Shown piece after piece: positions 26,524-35,757 of a stretch of 64,000 nt of DNA (position 1 is the first letter of the stretch; the number at the start of each line of letters is the position of its first letter). Below the pieces are notes generated by a model that saw nothing but the letters and a program-made list of their open reading frames with translations, was not told where the DNA came from and did no database searches. A program made the translations under genes and the position numbers. The stretch is from Roseobacter litoralis Och 149 (GTDB lineage Bacteria > Pseudomonadota > Alphaproteobacteria > Rhodobacterales > Rhodobacteraceae): positions 1,426,001-1,490,000 of the forward strand of contig NC_015730.1 of assembly GCF_000154785.2 (NCBI RefSeq), given 5' to 3'.

Positions 26524-27336
26524 ATGGCTGAACTCAAACCGAAATTAGCTTCTGTTGATCCTGTGTGGAATCAGATCACTGCGGAAGCGCGTCAAGCGGC
26601 ACAGGATGAACCTCTCATTGGTGGCTTCTTGCATGCCTGCGTTTTGCATCACAAGAGTATCGAAAAAGCGCTGTCCTATCGCATTGCTGCGAAGCTGGCA
26701 TCCAACGAAATGTCGATGGTCGTTGTACGAGAAATGGTCGAGGACGCATATGCTGCGGATCCGACACTGATTGAGGCGGCGCGCGCTGACTTGGTTGCGA
26801 TTTTCGAGCGCGACCCGGCCTGCCACCGTCTTTTGCAGCCGATCCTGTATTTCAAAGGCTATCAGGCGATGCAATCCTATCGCGTCGGCCACCATCTTTG
26901 GAAAATGGGCCATCGCGATCTGGCGTATTTCGTGCAGATGCGTGTTTCCGAAATCTTTGGTGTCGATGTCCATCCCGCCGCGCGGATTGGAAAAGGCATC
27001 ATGATTGACCATGCGCATTCTATCGTTATCGGCGAAACTGCTGTGGTTGGTGACAATGTGTCGATGCTGCATTCCGTGACCCTCGGAGGAACGGGAAAAG
27101 AAGAAGAAGACCGTCACCCAAAGATCGGTGATGGGGTTCTTATCGGGGCAGGTGCAAAGGTGCTTGGGAATATCAAGGTCGGAAATTGCAGCCGAATTGC
27201 AGCCGGGTCCGTTGTTCTGGAAGAAGTGCCCGAGTGCAAGACGGTCGCCGGAATCCCCGCGCGTATCGTCGGTGAGGCGGGGTGCGACCAACCTTCTGTT
27301 TCAATGAACCATATGCTGGGGCCTGACGCGGTCTGA
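26524..27336 (+). CDS. cysE: Serine O-acetyltransferase
   Basis: Makes O-acetylserine, the first step of cysteine synthesis. 270 residues. The N-terminal helical domain (VWNQITAEARQAAQDEPLIGGFLHACVLHHKSIEKALSYRIAAKL) precedes the left-handed beta-helix of hexapeptide repeats (DVHPAARIGKGIMIDHAHSIVIGETAVVGDNVSMLHSVTLGGTGK). Catalytic His residues are expected in DHAH and the HSVTLGG strand. AAGGAGG precedes the start. From memory, cysE is the usual downstream neighbour of GTA clusters in Rhodobacterales; it is a housekeeping gene, not part of the GTA. Confidence 0.96.
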   Translation: MAELKPKLASVDPVWNQITAEARQAAQDEPLIGGFLHACVLHHKSIEKALSYRIAAKLASNEMSMVVVREMVEDAYAADPTLIEAARADLVAIFERDPACHRLLQPILYFKGYQAMQSYRVGHHLWKMGHRDLAYFVQMRVSEIFGVDVHPAARIGKGIMIDHAHSIVIGETAVVGDNVSMLHSVTLGGTGKEEEDRHPKIGDGVLIGAGAKVLGNIKVGNCSRIAAGSVVLEEVPECKTVAGIPARIVGEAGCDQPSVSMNHMLGPDAV

Positions 27337-27427
27337 GCCGCAGAGCACGCGGTGCCTTTTCGGAGGACTGCAATACCAGTACCGGCAGGCTGTTCACTTG
27401 AAGTAGGCAATCAGCAAAAAACGCAAA

Positions 27428-27456
27428 TGGCCCGCAATTTTGATAATTGCGGGCCA
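27428..27456. terminator. Terminator between cysE and pdhC
   Basis: Perfect 12-bp inverted repeat TGGCCCGCAATT / AATTGCGGGCCA with a 5-base loop. A T-run (from AAAAAACG on the plus strand) lies downstream on the minus strand, so it best serves the pdh operon. Confidence 0.75.
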
Positions 27457-27518
27457 AGTCATGTGAGACGACGCGGAACGTGCCAGACGTACGTTCCGAT
27501 CGTTTTTGTGCCCGGAAA

Positions 27519-28808
27519 TCAGGCCAACATTGTCATCGGATTCTCAAGGTTCTCCTTGATTGCCGTGATGAGTTGCGCGCCCAAAGCACCGTCAATCACC
27601 CTGTGATCCACTGACAATGTGACGGACATCACGGTTGCAACGCCAAGTTCACCATCTTTCCCAACGATAGGTTTTTTCACGCCAGCACCGACCGCGAGGA
27701 TCGCGCCATGGGGTGGGTTGATCACAGCATCGAAATTGTCGATGCCGAACATGCCAAGGTTGGAAATTGCAAAGCTGCCGCCCTGATATTCATGAGGTGC
27801 GAGCTTGCGGTCCCGCGCGCGCGCCGCGAGGTCTTTCATCTCTGCGGACAGTGCTGAGAGTGATTTCATCTCGGCGTCCTTGAGAACCGGCGTGAACAAG
27901 CCGCCCTCGATAGCAACGGCAACTGCCACGTCGGAAGGTGTGAGTTTCAGCATCCGGTCCCCGGCCCACACTGCGTTCGCGTCTGGCACGGTTTGCAGGG
28001 CCAAGGCGCAGGCCTTGATGATAAAATCATTGACCGACAGTTTCACGCCACGGCTTTCCAACTGTTTGTTCAACTGCCCCCGGAACGCCAACAGCGCATC
28101 AAGTTCAATGTCGCGCCGCAGATAGAAATGCGGAATCGATTGTTTGGCTTCGGTCAGACGCGCGGCAATTGTCTTGCGCATCCCGTTCAGGCTGATCTCC
28201 TCATAGGCGCGTCCTTCATACATCGCCATCACCGCTTCGGCGGCGGGACCCGATGCTACCACGGGCGCTGCCGCCGCTGGGGCGGGCGCGGCCTTAGCAG
28301 GGGCCGCAGCACTCGCGCTGAGACCTTCGACATCTGCCTTGACGATCCGTCCATGTGGGCCGGACCCATTGACCGTGGCCAGATCAACGCCATTGTTTGC
28401 TGCGATCCTACGCGCCAAGGGAGACGCGAAAATCCGCGACCCATCTGAAGATTGCGGTGCCGCTGGCGCAGGCGTTGCAGCCGGTGCCGGATCGGCCGCA
28501 GGTGCAGGCGCTTCAGCAGCGGCGGGTGTTGCAGCCGGTGCTGAAGAGATATCGTCCGCGCTTTCACCGTCTTCCAGAAGTACCGCAATCGGCGTGTTCA
28601 CTTTCACCCCTTCGCTGCCTTCTTCGATCAGGATTTTGCCAATCGTTCCTTCGTCGACGGCTTCGAATTCCATTGTTGCCTTGTCGGTTTCGATCTCGGC
28701 CATGATATCGCCAGAGGCAACCACATCGCCCTCTTTCACCAGCCATTTGGCCAATGTGCCTTCTTCCATGGTTGGGCTCAGGGCGGGCATGAGTATTTCG
28801 GTAGGCAT
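27519..28808 (-). CDS. pdhC: Pyruvate dehydrogenase E2, dihydrolipoamide acetyltransferase
   Basis: Core of the pyruvate dehydrogenase complex; transfers acetyl from lipoate to CoA. 429 residues: one lipoyl domain (about 1-80, Lys43 in [11 protein letters not shown]), an Ala/Pro linker, a peripheral-subunit-binding domain ([39 protein letters not shown]), a second linker and the catalytic domain ending with [14 protein letters not shown] (active His and Asp). Third gene of pdhABC on the minus strand. The E3 subunit gene, lpdA, is at 45236. Confidence 0.97.
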   Translation of the reverse strand: MPTEILMPALSPTMEEGTLAKWLVKEGDVVASGDIMAEIETDKATMEFEAVDEGTIGKILIEEGSEGVKVNTPIAVLLEDGESADDISSAPAATPAAAEAPAPAADPAPAATPAPAAPQSSDGSRIFASPLARRIAANNGVDLATVNGSGPHGRIVKADVEGLSASAAAPAKAAPAPAAAAPVVASGPAAEAVMAMYEGRAYEEISLNGMRKTIAARLTEAKQSIPHFYLRRDIELDALLAFRGQLNKQLESRGVKLSVNDFIIKACALALQTVPDANAVWAGDRMLKLTPSDVAVAVAIEGGLFTPVLKDAEMKSLSALSAEMKDLAARARDRKLAPHEYQGGSFAISNLGMFGIDNFDAVINPPHGAILAVGAGVKKPIVGKDGELGVATVMSVTLSVDHRVIDGALGAQLITAIKENLENPMTMLA

Positions 28809-28819
28809 CTGCGCGCTCC

Positions 28820-30199
28820 TTATTTGTAGGTGACTTGTTTCACGGCAGCGATCACTTCATCGGTGGTCACCAGCGCGTGTTTTTCAAGATTTGCTGCATA
28901 AGGCATGGGCACGTCCTTGCCTGTGCAGTTGATAACCGGGGCATCCAGATAATCAAACGCCTCTTGCATGATAACAGAGCTGATATAGCTGCCCACAGAC
29001 CCTTGCGGCCAACCTTCCTCTACGGTGACGCAGCGGTTGGTCTTCATCACGGATTTTATGATGCTGGCGGTGTCCATCGGGCGCAGGGTGCGCAGATCGA
29101 CAACTTCGGCTGAAATGCCTTCTTCGGCAAGCTTTTCAGCGGCTTCCAAAGCATATTGCATACCGATCCCGAAGCTCACGATGGTCACATCGGACCCTTC
29201 GCGCCAAATGCGGGCCTTACCAAACGGTACGGTATAATCCTCGATGTCGGGAACATCAAAAGTGCGCCCGTATGCGATTTCATTCTCAAGGAAAATAACC
29301 GGGTTTGGATCGCGGATCGCAGTTTTCATCAGACCTTTGTAATCGGAGGCGGAGTAGGGCATCGCAACCTTCAGGCCAGGCACCTGCATGTACCATGCGG
29401 CATAATCCTGACTGTGTTGCGCCCCGACGCGGGCCGCCGCACCATTCGGTCCGCGGAACACCATAGGCGCGCCCATCTGGCCGCCCGACATGTACAGTGT
29501 TTTGGCCGCAGAGTTGATGATGTGGTCAATCGCTTGCATGGCGAAGTTGAATGTCATGAATTCCACAATCGGACGCAAACCACCAAAGGCGGCACCAGTC
29601 GCAATTCCGGCAAACCCATGTTCCGTAATCGGCGTGTCAATTACGCGTTTGGCACCAAACTCATCCAGCATCCCTTGGGAGATCTTGTACGCCCCCTGAT
29701 ACTCGGCGACTTCTTCGCCGATAAGGAACACGGTGTCGTCGCGGCGCATTTCCTCGGACATGCCGTCGCGCAAAGCTTCGCGCACGGTCTGCTCCTTAAG
29801 GGGTGTGCCTTCGGGCCAGTCGGGCGTTGAATCCGTTTCGGGTGCTGCAGGCGTGGCGGCGGTTGGCGCGGTAGCGGGCGGCTTGCCTTCCTCGCTCTTG
29901 AGGGCCGCAGGCATCGGGGCTTCTGCCGCGCCGGCACCAGCTTCGGGCACGTCCTCGCCTTCCTCGACAAGAATGGCGATGGCGGTGTTCACTTTCACGC
30001 CTTCGGTGCCTTCTTCGATCAGGATCTTGCCGATGATACCCTCGTCAACGGCTTCGAATTCCATCGTTGCCTTGTCGGTTTCAATCTCGGCCATAATGTC
30101 ACCGGAGGAGACCGTGTCACCTTCTTTGACCATCCATTTGGCCAATGTGCCTTCTTCCATGGTGGGCGATAGGGCGGGCATGAGTATTTCAGTAGCCAT
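28820..30199 (-). CDS. pdhB: Pyruvate dehydrogenase E1 beta with N-terminal lipoyl domain
   Basis: Beta subunit of the thiamine-diphosphate decarboxylase, 459 residues against about 330 for the plain form. The first 80 residues are a lipoyl domain (Lys43 in [11 protein letters not shown]), followed by an Ala/Pro/Glu linker (85-135). The transketolase-like E1 beta fold follows ([41 protein letters not shown], then [43 protein letters not shown]). Lipoylated E1 beta is known from some alphaproteobacteria such as rhizobia and Zymomonas. The lipoyl domain is nearly identical to that of the adjacent E2. Confidence 0.97.
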   Translation of the reverse strand: MATEILMPALSPTMEEGTLAKWMVKEGDTVSSGDIMAEIETDKATMEFEAVDEGIIGKILIEEGTEGVKVNTAIAILVEEGEDVPEAGAGAAEAPMPAALKSEEGKPPATAPTAATPAAPETDSTPDWPEGTPLKEQTVREALRDGMSEEMRRDDTVFLIGEEVAEYQGAYKISQGMLDEFGAKRVIDTPITEHGFAGIATGAAFGGLRPIVEFMTFNFAMQAIDHIINSAAKTLYMSGGQMGAPMVFRGPNGAAARVGAQHSQDYAAWYMQVPGLKVAMPYSASDYKGLMKTAIRDPNPVIFLENEIAYGRTFDVPDIEDYTVPFGKARIWREGSDVTIVSFGIGMQYALEAAEKLAEEGISAEVVDLRTLRPMDTASIIKSVMKTNRCVTVEEGWPQGSVGSYISSVIMQEAFDYLDAPVINCTGKDVPMPYAANLEKHALVTTDEVIAAVKQVTYK

Positions 30200-30202
30200 T
30201 TA

Positions 30203-31213
30203 TCAAGCCTCCTGCGGAACTTCTGTGGCGTAAATATCGGTCCAAAGCTCTTCCAAGTCGGGCTCCGGGGATGTTTTGGCAAATTCAGCGCTCTCGTTCA
30301 CGATGGCCTTGATTTCCTTGTCGATGGCTTTCAGGTCTTCTTCGGTCGCGTGCTTGCCTGTCAGCAACATGGAGCGGACTTGCTCAATCGGGTCGCGTTC
30401 GTCGCGCATTTTCTGCACTTCTTCGCGGGTCCGGTATTTCGCCGGATCAGACATGGAGTGGCCGCGATAGCGGTATGTCTTGATTTCCAGAATGTAAGGA
30501 CCCTTGCCGGAGCGGCAATGCGCAACTGCTGTATCTCCTGCGGCTTTCACCGCGATGACGTCCATGCCGTCAACGGCTTCGCCAGGGATCCCAAAGGCAC
30601 GCCCGCGCTCGTAGATCTCATCCGAAGAGGTGGAGCGTTGTTGCGATGTGCCCATAGCGTATTGATTGTTTTCAATCACAAAGACGCAGGGCAGGTCCCA
30701 CAAAGCGGCCATGTTGAACGCCTCATAGACTTGCCCCTGATTGGCCGCACCATCGCCGAAATAGGTGAAGGTCACGCGCTTGTTGTCGAGGTATTTGTCC
30801 GCAAAAGCCAGCCCGGCGCCCAAGGGCACCTGTGCCGCCACGATCCCGTGTCCCCCATAGAAATGCTTCTCTTTTGAGAACATGTGCATGGAGCCGCCTT
30901 TGCCCTTGGAATAGCCGCCCTCGCGTCCGGTCAGTTCGGCCATGACGCCGTTGGGGTCCATTCCGCAGGCCAGCATATGTCCGTGATCCCGGTAGGAGGT
31001 GATGCGTTTGTCGCCTTCTTCGGCAGCCGCCTCAAGGCCGACAACAACCGCTTCCTGACCTATGTACAGATGGCAAAAACCGCCGATCAGACCCATACCA
31101 TAAAGCTGGCCAGCTTTTTCCTCGAACCGCCGGATCAAGAGCATGTCTTTGTAATAGGCCGTCAGTTCTTCGGCTGAGACGTTGGATTTTTTTGCCGCTT
31201 TTCGCGCTGCCAT
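30203..31213 (-). CDS. pdhA: Pyruvate dehydrogenase E1 alpha
   Basis: Thiamine-diphosphate-binding subunit, 336 residues. The cofactor motif runs from GDG (153-155, YFGDGAANQGQVYEAFNMAALWDLPC) to NN (182-183, VIENNQYAMGTS). The phosphorylation-loop region YRYRGHSMSDPAKYR is typical of E1 alpha. First gene of the operon, with three bases to pdhB. A 20-bp palindrome shared with lpdA lies 38 bases before its ATG. Confidence 0.97.
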   Translation of the reverse strand: MAARKAAKKSNVSAEELTAYYKDMLLIRRFEEKAGQLYGMGLIGGFCHLYIGQEAVVVGLEAAAEEGDKRITSYRDHGHMLACGMDPNGVMAELTGREGGYSKGKGGSMHMFSKEKHFYGGHGIVAAQVPLGAGLAFADKYLDNKRVTFTYFGDGAANQGQVYEAFNMAALWDLPCVFVIENNQYAMGTSQQRSTSSDEIYERGRAFGIPGEAVDGMDVIAVKAAGDTAVAHCRSGKGPYILEIKTYRYRGHSMSDPAKYRTREEVQKMRDERDPIEQVRSMLLTGKHATEEDLKAIDKEIKAIVNESAEFAKTSPEPDLEELWTDIYATEVPQEA

Positions 31214-31250
31214 CGGTCACACTTCCTTTCCGAAACCCCCCGTGGGGTAG

Positions 31251-31270
31251 ATAGTTTAGCATTAAACTAT
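31251..31270. promoter_or_regulatory. Palindromic operator candidate of pdhABC
   Basis: Perfect inverted repeat ATAGTTTA-GCAT-TAAACTAT, centred about 47 bases before the pdhA ATG. The same arms (TAGTTTA / TAAACTA, N4) occur upstream of lpdA at 45185-45208. Binding by a pyruvate dehydrogenase regulator is the simplest reading; the regulator is not encoded in this window as far as I can tell. Confidence 0.7.
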
Positions 31271-31348
31271 CCAATATCGGATTCGGTGACGTATTGCGAG
31301 ACTGAATGCAACCTCGGGCCATTTTGCCGCAAAGAAGCAGTGCCGGTG

Positions 31349-31648
31349 CTAGCGAATGACGATCTCATCCGCGCGGATCATACCAAGTACACGCCGTACC
31401 TGCTCGTCCAGCAGGTCAAGATCGAGGTAGTCGTCAGACAGACGCAGCGTCAGGTTTTCCATTTCGTCCACATCCGCCTTCACGGCGTGCAATTGCTGAC
31501 GCAACATACTTGCCTCGGCGGTGATTTCCGCCCGTTTGAAAACGCCGAAATCACCCTGCACTGCGGCAAAGGTGAAATACGTGCCCAGCCCCAGCGCAAG
31601 CGCAAAGAATATGAATGTACCAAATGCGGGACGTGTGCTGCGGTTCAT
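31349..31648 (-). CDS. FtsB/DivIC-like septum formation initiator protein
   Basis: 99 residues: one N-terminal membrane helix (AFGTFIFFALALGLGTYFTFAA), a periplasmic coiled coil (KRAEITAEASMLRQQLHAVKADVDEMENLTLRLSDDYLDLDLLDEQVRRVLGM) and a short tail. This is the FtsB/DivIC layout; FtsB links FtsL and FtsQ in the divisome. The start at 31648 follows GAGG at nine bases; the frame is open further upstream but without protein-like sequence. It lies between pgk and pdhA, a common neighbourhood in alphaproteobacteria. Confidence 0.88.
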   Translation of the reverse strand: MNRSTRPAFGTFIFFALALGLGTYFTFAAVQGDFGVFKRAEITAEASMLRQQLHAVKADVDEMENLTLRLSDDYLDLDLLDEQVRRVLGMIRADEIVIR

Positions 31649-31761
31649 GTGTACTGCCTCTGGGTCGCCTCTTTTCGGGCGTGCAGGTATTATGACACAA
31701 GCCCGCTCACCTGTGAATCCCATTTCCCAAAAAACCCGGAAATCTGTTGCTTTTTGGCTAT

Positions 31762-32958
31762 TTACGTCGATTGACCCTTTAGTGCCGCGACCCCGGGAAG
31801 GGTTTTGCCTTCCATCCACTCCAGAAATGCCCCACCGGCGGTGGAGATATATGTGAAATCCGCTGCGGCACCCGCCTGATTAAGGGCAGCGACCGTATCA
31901 CCGCCGCCTACAACAGAAATCAATGCGCCCTCTTTCGTCAAGCGCCCCGCCTCAAGCGCTGCTGCATTCGTCGCCTGATTGAAGGGGGCAATTTCAAAAG
32001 CGCCCAGTGGGCCATTCCAGATCAGTGTCTTGAGCGTCCCGAACGCCGCCACAACCGCCGCCACGGCATGGGGGCCAGCATCAAGGACCATCTGATCATC
32101 GTCCAGCACTGTATCCTTGCTCAGCGGGATCACGTCAAATGCCGCACCTGCTTTGAATTCCCGCGCCACGAGGCCGTCAACCGGAAGCAGCACTTTGCAT
32201 CCCGCGCTCTCAGCAGATCGCATGATGGCCAGAGCGGTTTCAATATAATCGGGTTCCATCAGCGACGCGCCGAGTTTTGCGCCTTGCGCGGCCAGAAACG
32301 TATTTGCCATACCGCCCCCGATCACAAGCACATCAAGGCGGTTTACCAGATTTTCAAGCAGCGCAATCTTGGTCGAGACCTTGGCCCCCCCCACAACCGC
32401 ACCCACCGGGCGCTGGGGCGTCGACAGAGCAGCCTCAAGCGCAGAAAGCTCCGCCTGCATCAACCGGCCGGCGCAGGAGGGCATCAAATGCGCGATGCCC
32501 GTTGTTGACGCATGGGCGCGATGTGCGGCTGAAAAGGCGTCGTTGCAAAAGACATCGCCCAGAGTGGCCAGAAACTGCGCCATGTGAGGGTCATTGGCCT
32601 CTTCGCCCGCTGCAAACCGGGTGTTTTCGATTAAAACAACACTGCCCGCTTCCAGACTGGATAGTGTTGTCACGTCGGGCTTTTCGACAAATGTAACCTT
32701 TTGTCCCAGCGCGGCTTCAAGGGCGGGCAGGGTGACCCGCAGCGACATCTCCGGCACGACTTTTCCCTTGGGGCGGCCAAAATGCGCCAGCATGATCGGC
32801 ATGCCTCCCTTGTCCAGAATGTCTTTCAGCGTTGGAATGATACGGTCGATCCGCGTCGTATCCGTGACCTGACCGTTTTCGACCGGCACATTAATGTCGA
32901 CACGCACCAAGACCCGTTTGCCCGCCAAGTCCATATCATCCAGTGTCTTCCAGCTCAT
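31762..32958 (-). CDS. pgk: Phosphoglycerate kinase
   Basis: Interconverts 1,3-bisphosphoglycerate and 3-phosphoglycerate with ATP/ADP, in glycolysis, gluconeogenesis and the Calvin cycle. 398 residues. Substrate segment [24 protein letters not shown] at the N-terminus, hinge and nucleotide site WNGPLGAFE, and GGGDTVAAL followed by [25 protein letters not shown] at the end. Stand-alone; divergent from the cyclophilin genes. The gap gene is 25 kb away. Confidence 0.97.
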   Translation of the reverse strand: MSWKTLDDMDLAGKRVLVRVDINVPVENGQVTDTTRIDRIIPTLKDILDKGGMPIMLAHFGRPKGKVVPEMSLRVTLPALEAALGQKVTFVEKPDVTTLSSLEAGSVVLIENTRFAAGEEANDPHMAQFLATLGDVFCNDAFSAAHRAHASTTGIAHLMPSCAGRLMQAELSALEAALSTPQRPVGAVVGGAKVSTKIALLENLVNRLDVLVIGGGMANTFLAAQGAKLGASLMEPDYIETALAIMRSAESAGCKVLLPVDGLVAREFKAGAAFDVIPLSKDTVLDDDQMVLDAGPHAVAAVVAAFGTLKTLIWNGPLGAFEIAPFNQATNAAALEAGRLTKEGALISVVGGGDTVAALNQAGAAADFTYISTAGGAFLEWMEGKTLPGVAALKGQST

Positions 32959-33087
32959 ACCGATCTCTCCATCTACCTCGCCTGTATGTGTGTTTTGCGC
33001 TTATCGTCGCTGAGGTCAACCGAGCGGCTTGGCATTCCTGATCACAGCGCGTAGGTAATTCGCAAAGTTTTCAACAGGAGTGCCCAG

Positions 33088-33594
33088 ATGGCCGAAATTA
33101 CCGACCCCGAAAACACGATTTTGATGGAACTCAAAGGCGGGACCGTAACGATCCAGCTGTTGGCCGATGTCGCGCCGAAACACGCTGAGCGGATGAAGGA
33201 ACTGGCACGCGCCGGGCACTACGACAATGTCGCATTTCACCGCGTCATCGACGGCTTCATGGCGCAGACCGGAGATGTGCAGCACGGCGACATGGAAGAC
33301 GGCTTCAATCTGCGCATGGCCGGAACGGGCGGTTCCGACCTGCCGGATTTGCCAGCAGAATTTTCCAAACTGCCACACGCACGCGGATCTCTTGGCGCTG
33401 CGCGTTCGTCCAACCCGGACAGCGCCAACAGTCAGTTCTTTATCAACTTCAAGGACAATGATTTCCTGAACGGACAATACACTGTCTACGGTCAGGTGAT
33501 TGAAGGTATGGAACATGTGGATGCCATTGCCCGAGGTGAGCCGCCTGCGGAACCGGATCGCATGATCTCGGTAAAGGTCGCTGCTGATGTATAA
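33088..33594 (+). CDS. Peptidyl-prolyl cis-trans isomerase, cytoplasmic cyclophilin
   Basis: 168 residues, no signal peptide. Cyclophilin core: VAFHRVIDGFMAQTGDVQHGD, LGAARSSNPDSANSQFFINFKDNDFLNGQYTVYGQVIEGMEHVDAI. Contains the catalytic Arg in FHRV and the QFFI pocket. Overlaps the next, exported paralogue by eight bases, so the pair looks like a tandem duplication with different destinations. Confidence 0.95.
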   Translation: MAEITDPENTILMELKGGTVTIQLLADVAPKHAERMKELARAGHYDNVAFHRVIDGFMAQTGDVQHGDMEDGFNLRMAGTGGSDLPDLPAEFSKLPHARGSLGAARSSNPDSANSQFFINFKDNDFLNGQYTVYGQVIEGMEHVDAIARGEPPAEPDRMISVKVAADV

Positions 33595-34135
33595 GGCTGT
33601 TGTACTGCTGGCATCATTGGCCGCGGGCCCCGCTTTGGCAACTGGGATTGCGATTGAGGTCGCGGGTGAGGCCAACGGAACAATCACGATTGATCTGCTT
33701 GAGGATGTGGCCCCCGGCCATGTGGAGCGGATCACCACGCTCGCGGCCAGCGGTGCCTATGATGGCGTGGTTTTTCACCGCGTCATCGATGGCTTCATGG
33801 CGCAAACCGGCGACGTTGAATTTGGTAAAATGGGCGGCGATATGCGCCGCGCTGGCATGGGCGGGTCCGACCAGCCCGATTTGCCTCAGGAATTCTCGGA
33901 TGTGCCCTTTGACCGGGGTGTCGTGGGCATGGCGCGTTCGCAAAACCCGGACAGTGCCAACAGCCAGTTTTTCATCATGTTCAGCGAAGGCTATTTTCTG
34001 AATGGCCAATACACTGTGGTGGGGCGTGTGACCGAAGGGCTTGAGGTGCTGGATGCGATCAAGCGCGGGCAGGGCGGCAACGGCGCCGTTACCGGCCAGC
34101 CTGACGTGATGCAGTCAGTTACCGTGACGGAATAG
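33587..34135 (+). CDS. Peptidyl-prolyl cis-trans isomerase, exported cyclophilin
   Basis: 182 residues with a signal peptide (MYKAVVLLASLAAGPALA, cleavage after Ala18). The cyclophilin core VVFHRVIDGFMAQTGDVEFGKMGG and GMARSQNPDSANSQFFIMFSEGYFLNGQYTVVGRV is complete. Probably acts on periplasmic proteins. Translation is likely coupled to the upstream cytoplasmic copy. Confidence 0.95.
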   Translation: MYKAVVLLASLAAGPALATGIAIEVAGEANGTITIDLLEDVAPGHVERITTLAASGAYDGVVFHRVIDGFMAQTGDVEFGKMGGDMRRAGMGGSDQPDLPQEFSDVPFDRGVVGMARSQNPDSANSQFFIMFSEGYFLNGQYTVVGRVTEGLEVLDAIKRGQGGNGAVTGQPDVMQSVTVTE

Positions 34136-34209
34136 CTCCGGATCGTTGCAGTGCGATCAAACACCATTGGTAAAATGGCGTCGGTGGTATGGGCTTAATA
34201 AAAGCGATG

Positions 34210-34242
34210 GACCGCGCAGTGTGCGATGTATGTTGCGCGGTC
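34210..34242. terminator. Hairpin between the cyclophilins and the VPLPA-CTERM gene
   Basis: Inverted repeat GACCGCGCA / TGCGCGGTC with a 15-base loop in the 271-bp gap between convergent genes. T-rich sequence follows on the minus strand, so it may end the VPLPA-CTERM transcript. The rest of the gap shows no gene. Confidence 0.5.
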
Positions 34243-34406
34243 GAAAAAAAATTGCATGCTGCGGAAACGCGCAGGTCTCGGCCCTGCATCGGACAATATG
34301 GTATCGACATTACGTTCACACCTGAAATGAAATACAGGCTTGCAGTATGTCCTTGATTGATTGGCAACGCAAAACGGCGCGTGAGAATTCAAAAATATAG
34401 CCGTTA

Positions 34407-35024
34407 TCAGGTTTCGATTTGCTTTCGGCGCCGCAAAGCCGCGGCTCCAGCGATGCCGGACAAGAGCAGAATTGCGCCTGCAGGCAGCGGTACAGCAGAT
34501 ATCTTTACCGCTTCCAGATCCCAAAGCGCTTTTTCATCATTGTTCGTTGTGAAATTGCCAAAGATCGGGTCGAGGTCAAACTGAACAAAGCCCGTCAGAT
34601 TGCCGAGCCTGAGCTCACCGCCTGTTCCCAATATGATGTACAGGCCGTCTACGCCAAAGCGCCCGTCAAATTCGATGGGGCTCTCGTCGGCAAAGGCCTG
34701 CCACCGAAAGACGACGTCGTAAGTGTCTGTCCCAAAGTCCATCGCCCATTTGTCGGTGTAAAGCGATCCCGAGTGCTTTGCCCTGTGCGCCACAAATCCA
34801 AATATATGGGTGCTATCCACGACGTTCAGGACAGGGTTCCCAACCGTCTCGTCAAAGTCTCGTATGTTCCTTACGCCTGACGCGGGCGCATTGCTGCCCG
34901 CTTTGCCGCTTTCGTCATAGACGCCGGAGACATTGTCTATCGTAAGTATCGTCGACGCGAAAACGGATGTCGACGCACAGGCCGATATGGCAAGCGCCGC
35001 CGCGAAACTGAACTCTTTAAGCAC
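34407..35024 (-). CDS. VPLPA-CTERM sorting domain protein
   Basis: 205 residues, predicted exported. Signal peptide at residues 1-23, a beta-rich body without a family I recognise, and the Rhodobacterales variant of the PEP-CTERM signal at the end: VPLPA (178-182), hydrophobic helix ILLLSGIAGAAAL, then RRRK. Such proteins are thought to be processed by an exosortase and anchored or released at the surface; no exosortase is in the window. GTG start. A second protein of this class is at 46712. Confidence 0.87.
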   Translation of the reverse strand: MLKEFSFAAALAISACASTSVFASTILTIDNVSGVYDESGKAGSNAPASGVRNIRDFDETVGNPVLNVVDSTHIFGFVAHRAKHSGSLYTDKWAMDFGTDTYDVVFRWQAFADESPIEFDGRFGVDGLYIILGTGGELRLGNLTGFVQFDLDPIFGNFTTNNDEKALWDLEAVKISAVPLPAGAILLLSGIAGAAALRRRKQIET

Positions 35025-35208
35025 TTAAATACCCTTCGTTATTTACCGAAACACCAGTGAGCCTGACTTTGACATACAGCTCAAATTGAAACAGTTGATT
35101 AAAATTCGGCAGGTATTTTTGTACTTTAAGGTACACAACGCGCGTCTGTGGGGGAGGTCCGTGATGCGCCTGAATGATTGCTTTGTCATCCGCATGGCAC
35201 AGAATCAC

Positions 35209-35240
35209 AAAAGGCGCCCCCTATTATGGCGACGCCTTCC
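35209..35240 (-). terminator. Terminator of the M23 peptidase-bactofilin pair
   Basis: The inverted repeat AAGGCG / CGCCTT with a 16-base loop lies 25 bases after the bactofilin stop. On the minus strand it is followed by TTTTGTGATT. Confidence 0.55.
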
Positions 35241-35262
35241 GTGCTGGTTCTAAAACCGACGT

Positions 35263-35757
35263 TTAGGAAGCAGGGTTTGGTTTGCTTGCCGGGGCGGTTT
35301 TTGCGCCGGGGTTCAACGGATCGTCCTGGCGCTGGACAGAACCCTCAAAATGCGCACCGCTTTCGATTGCGATGGTTTTGTGGATAATGTCGCCTTCGAC
35401 CCGTGCAGTCGACGTCAGGCGCACCTTCAGGCCGCGTACACGGCCAACGATACGGCCATTGATGACCACATCATCCGCAACCACTTCACCCTTGATTGTG
35501 GCGCTTTCGCCGATGGTCAGAAGATGGGCGCGAATGTCGCCTTCAACCGTGCCTTCCACCTGAATATCGCCGGTTGTCTTCATGTTTCCAGTCACGTGCA
35601 AATCCGCGGACAGCACAGACGCGGGTGGCTTGGCCTTTGGGGCCGCCGCCTTGAAGTCGGTTTGTTTCGGCGTCGCAGGAGCCGATGTCGCCGCAGCAGG
35701 CGCATCTGACTGAGTTGGTTTGCTTGCCGGTTCGTTCATTTTGCTTTTAGAAAACAT
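35263..35757 (-). CDS. Bactofilin (polymer-forming cytoskeletal protein)
   Basis: 164 residues: disordered Pro/Ala-rich N-terminus, central bactofilin beta-helix (LHVTGNMKTTGDIQVEGTVEGDIRAHLLTIGESATIKGEVVADDVVINGRIVGRVRGLKVRLTSTARVEGDIIHKTIAIESGAHFEGSV), disordered C-terminus. Bactofilins polymerise without nucleotide and place cell-wall enzymes. Its start overlaps the stop of the M23 peptidase by 11 bases. The ATG at 35757 follows AAGG nine bases upstream; a second ATG at 35739 is possible. Confidence 0.94.
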   Translation of the reverse strand: MFSKSKMNEPASKPTQSDAPAAATSAPATPKQTDFKAAAPKAKPPASVLSADLHVTGNMKTTGDIQVEGTVEGDIRAHLLTIGESATIKGEVVADDVVINGRIVGRVRGLKVRLTSTARVEGDIIHKTIAIESGAHFEGSVQRQDDPLNPGAKTAPASKPNPAS

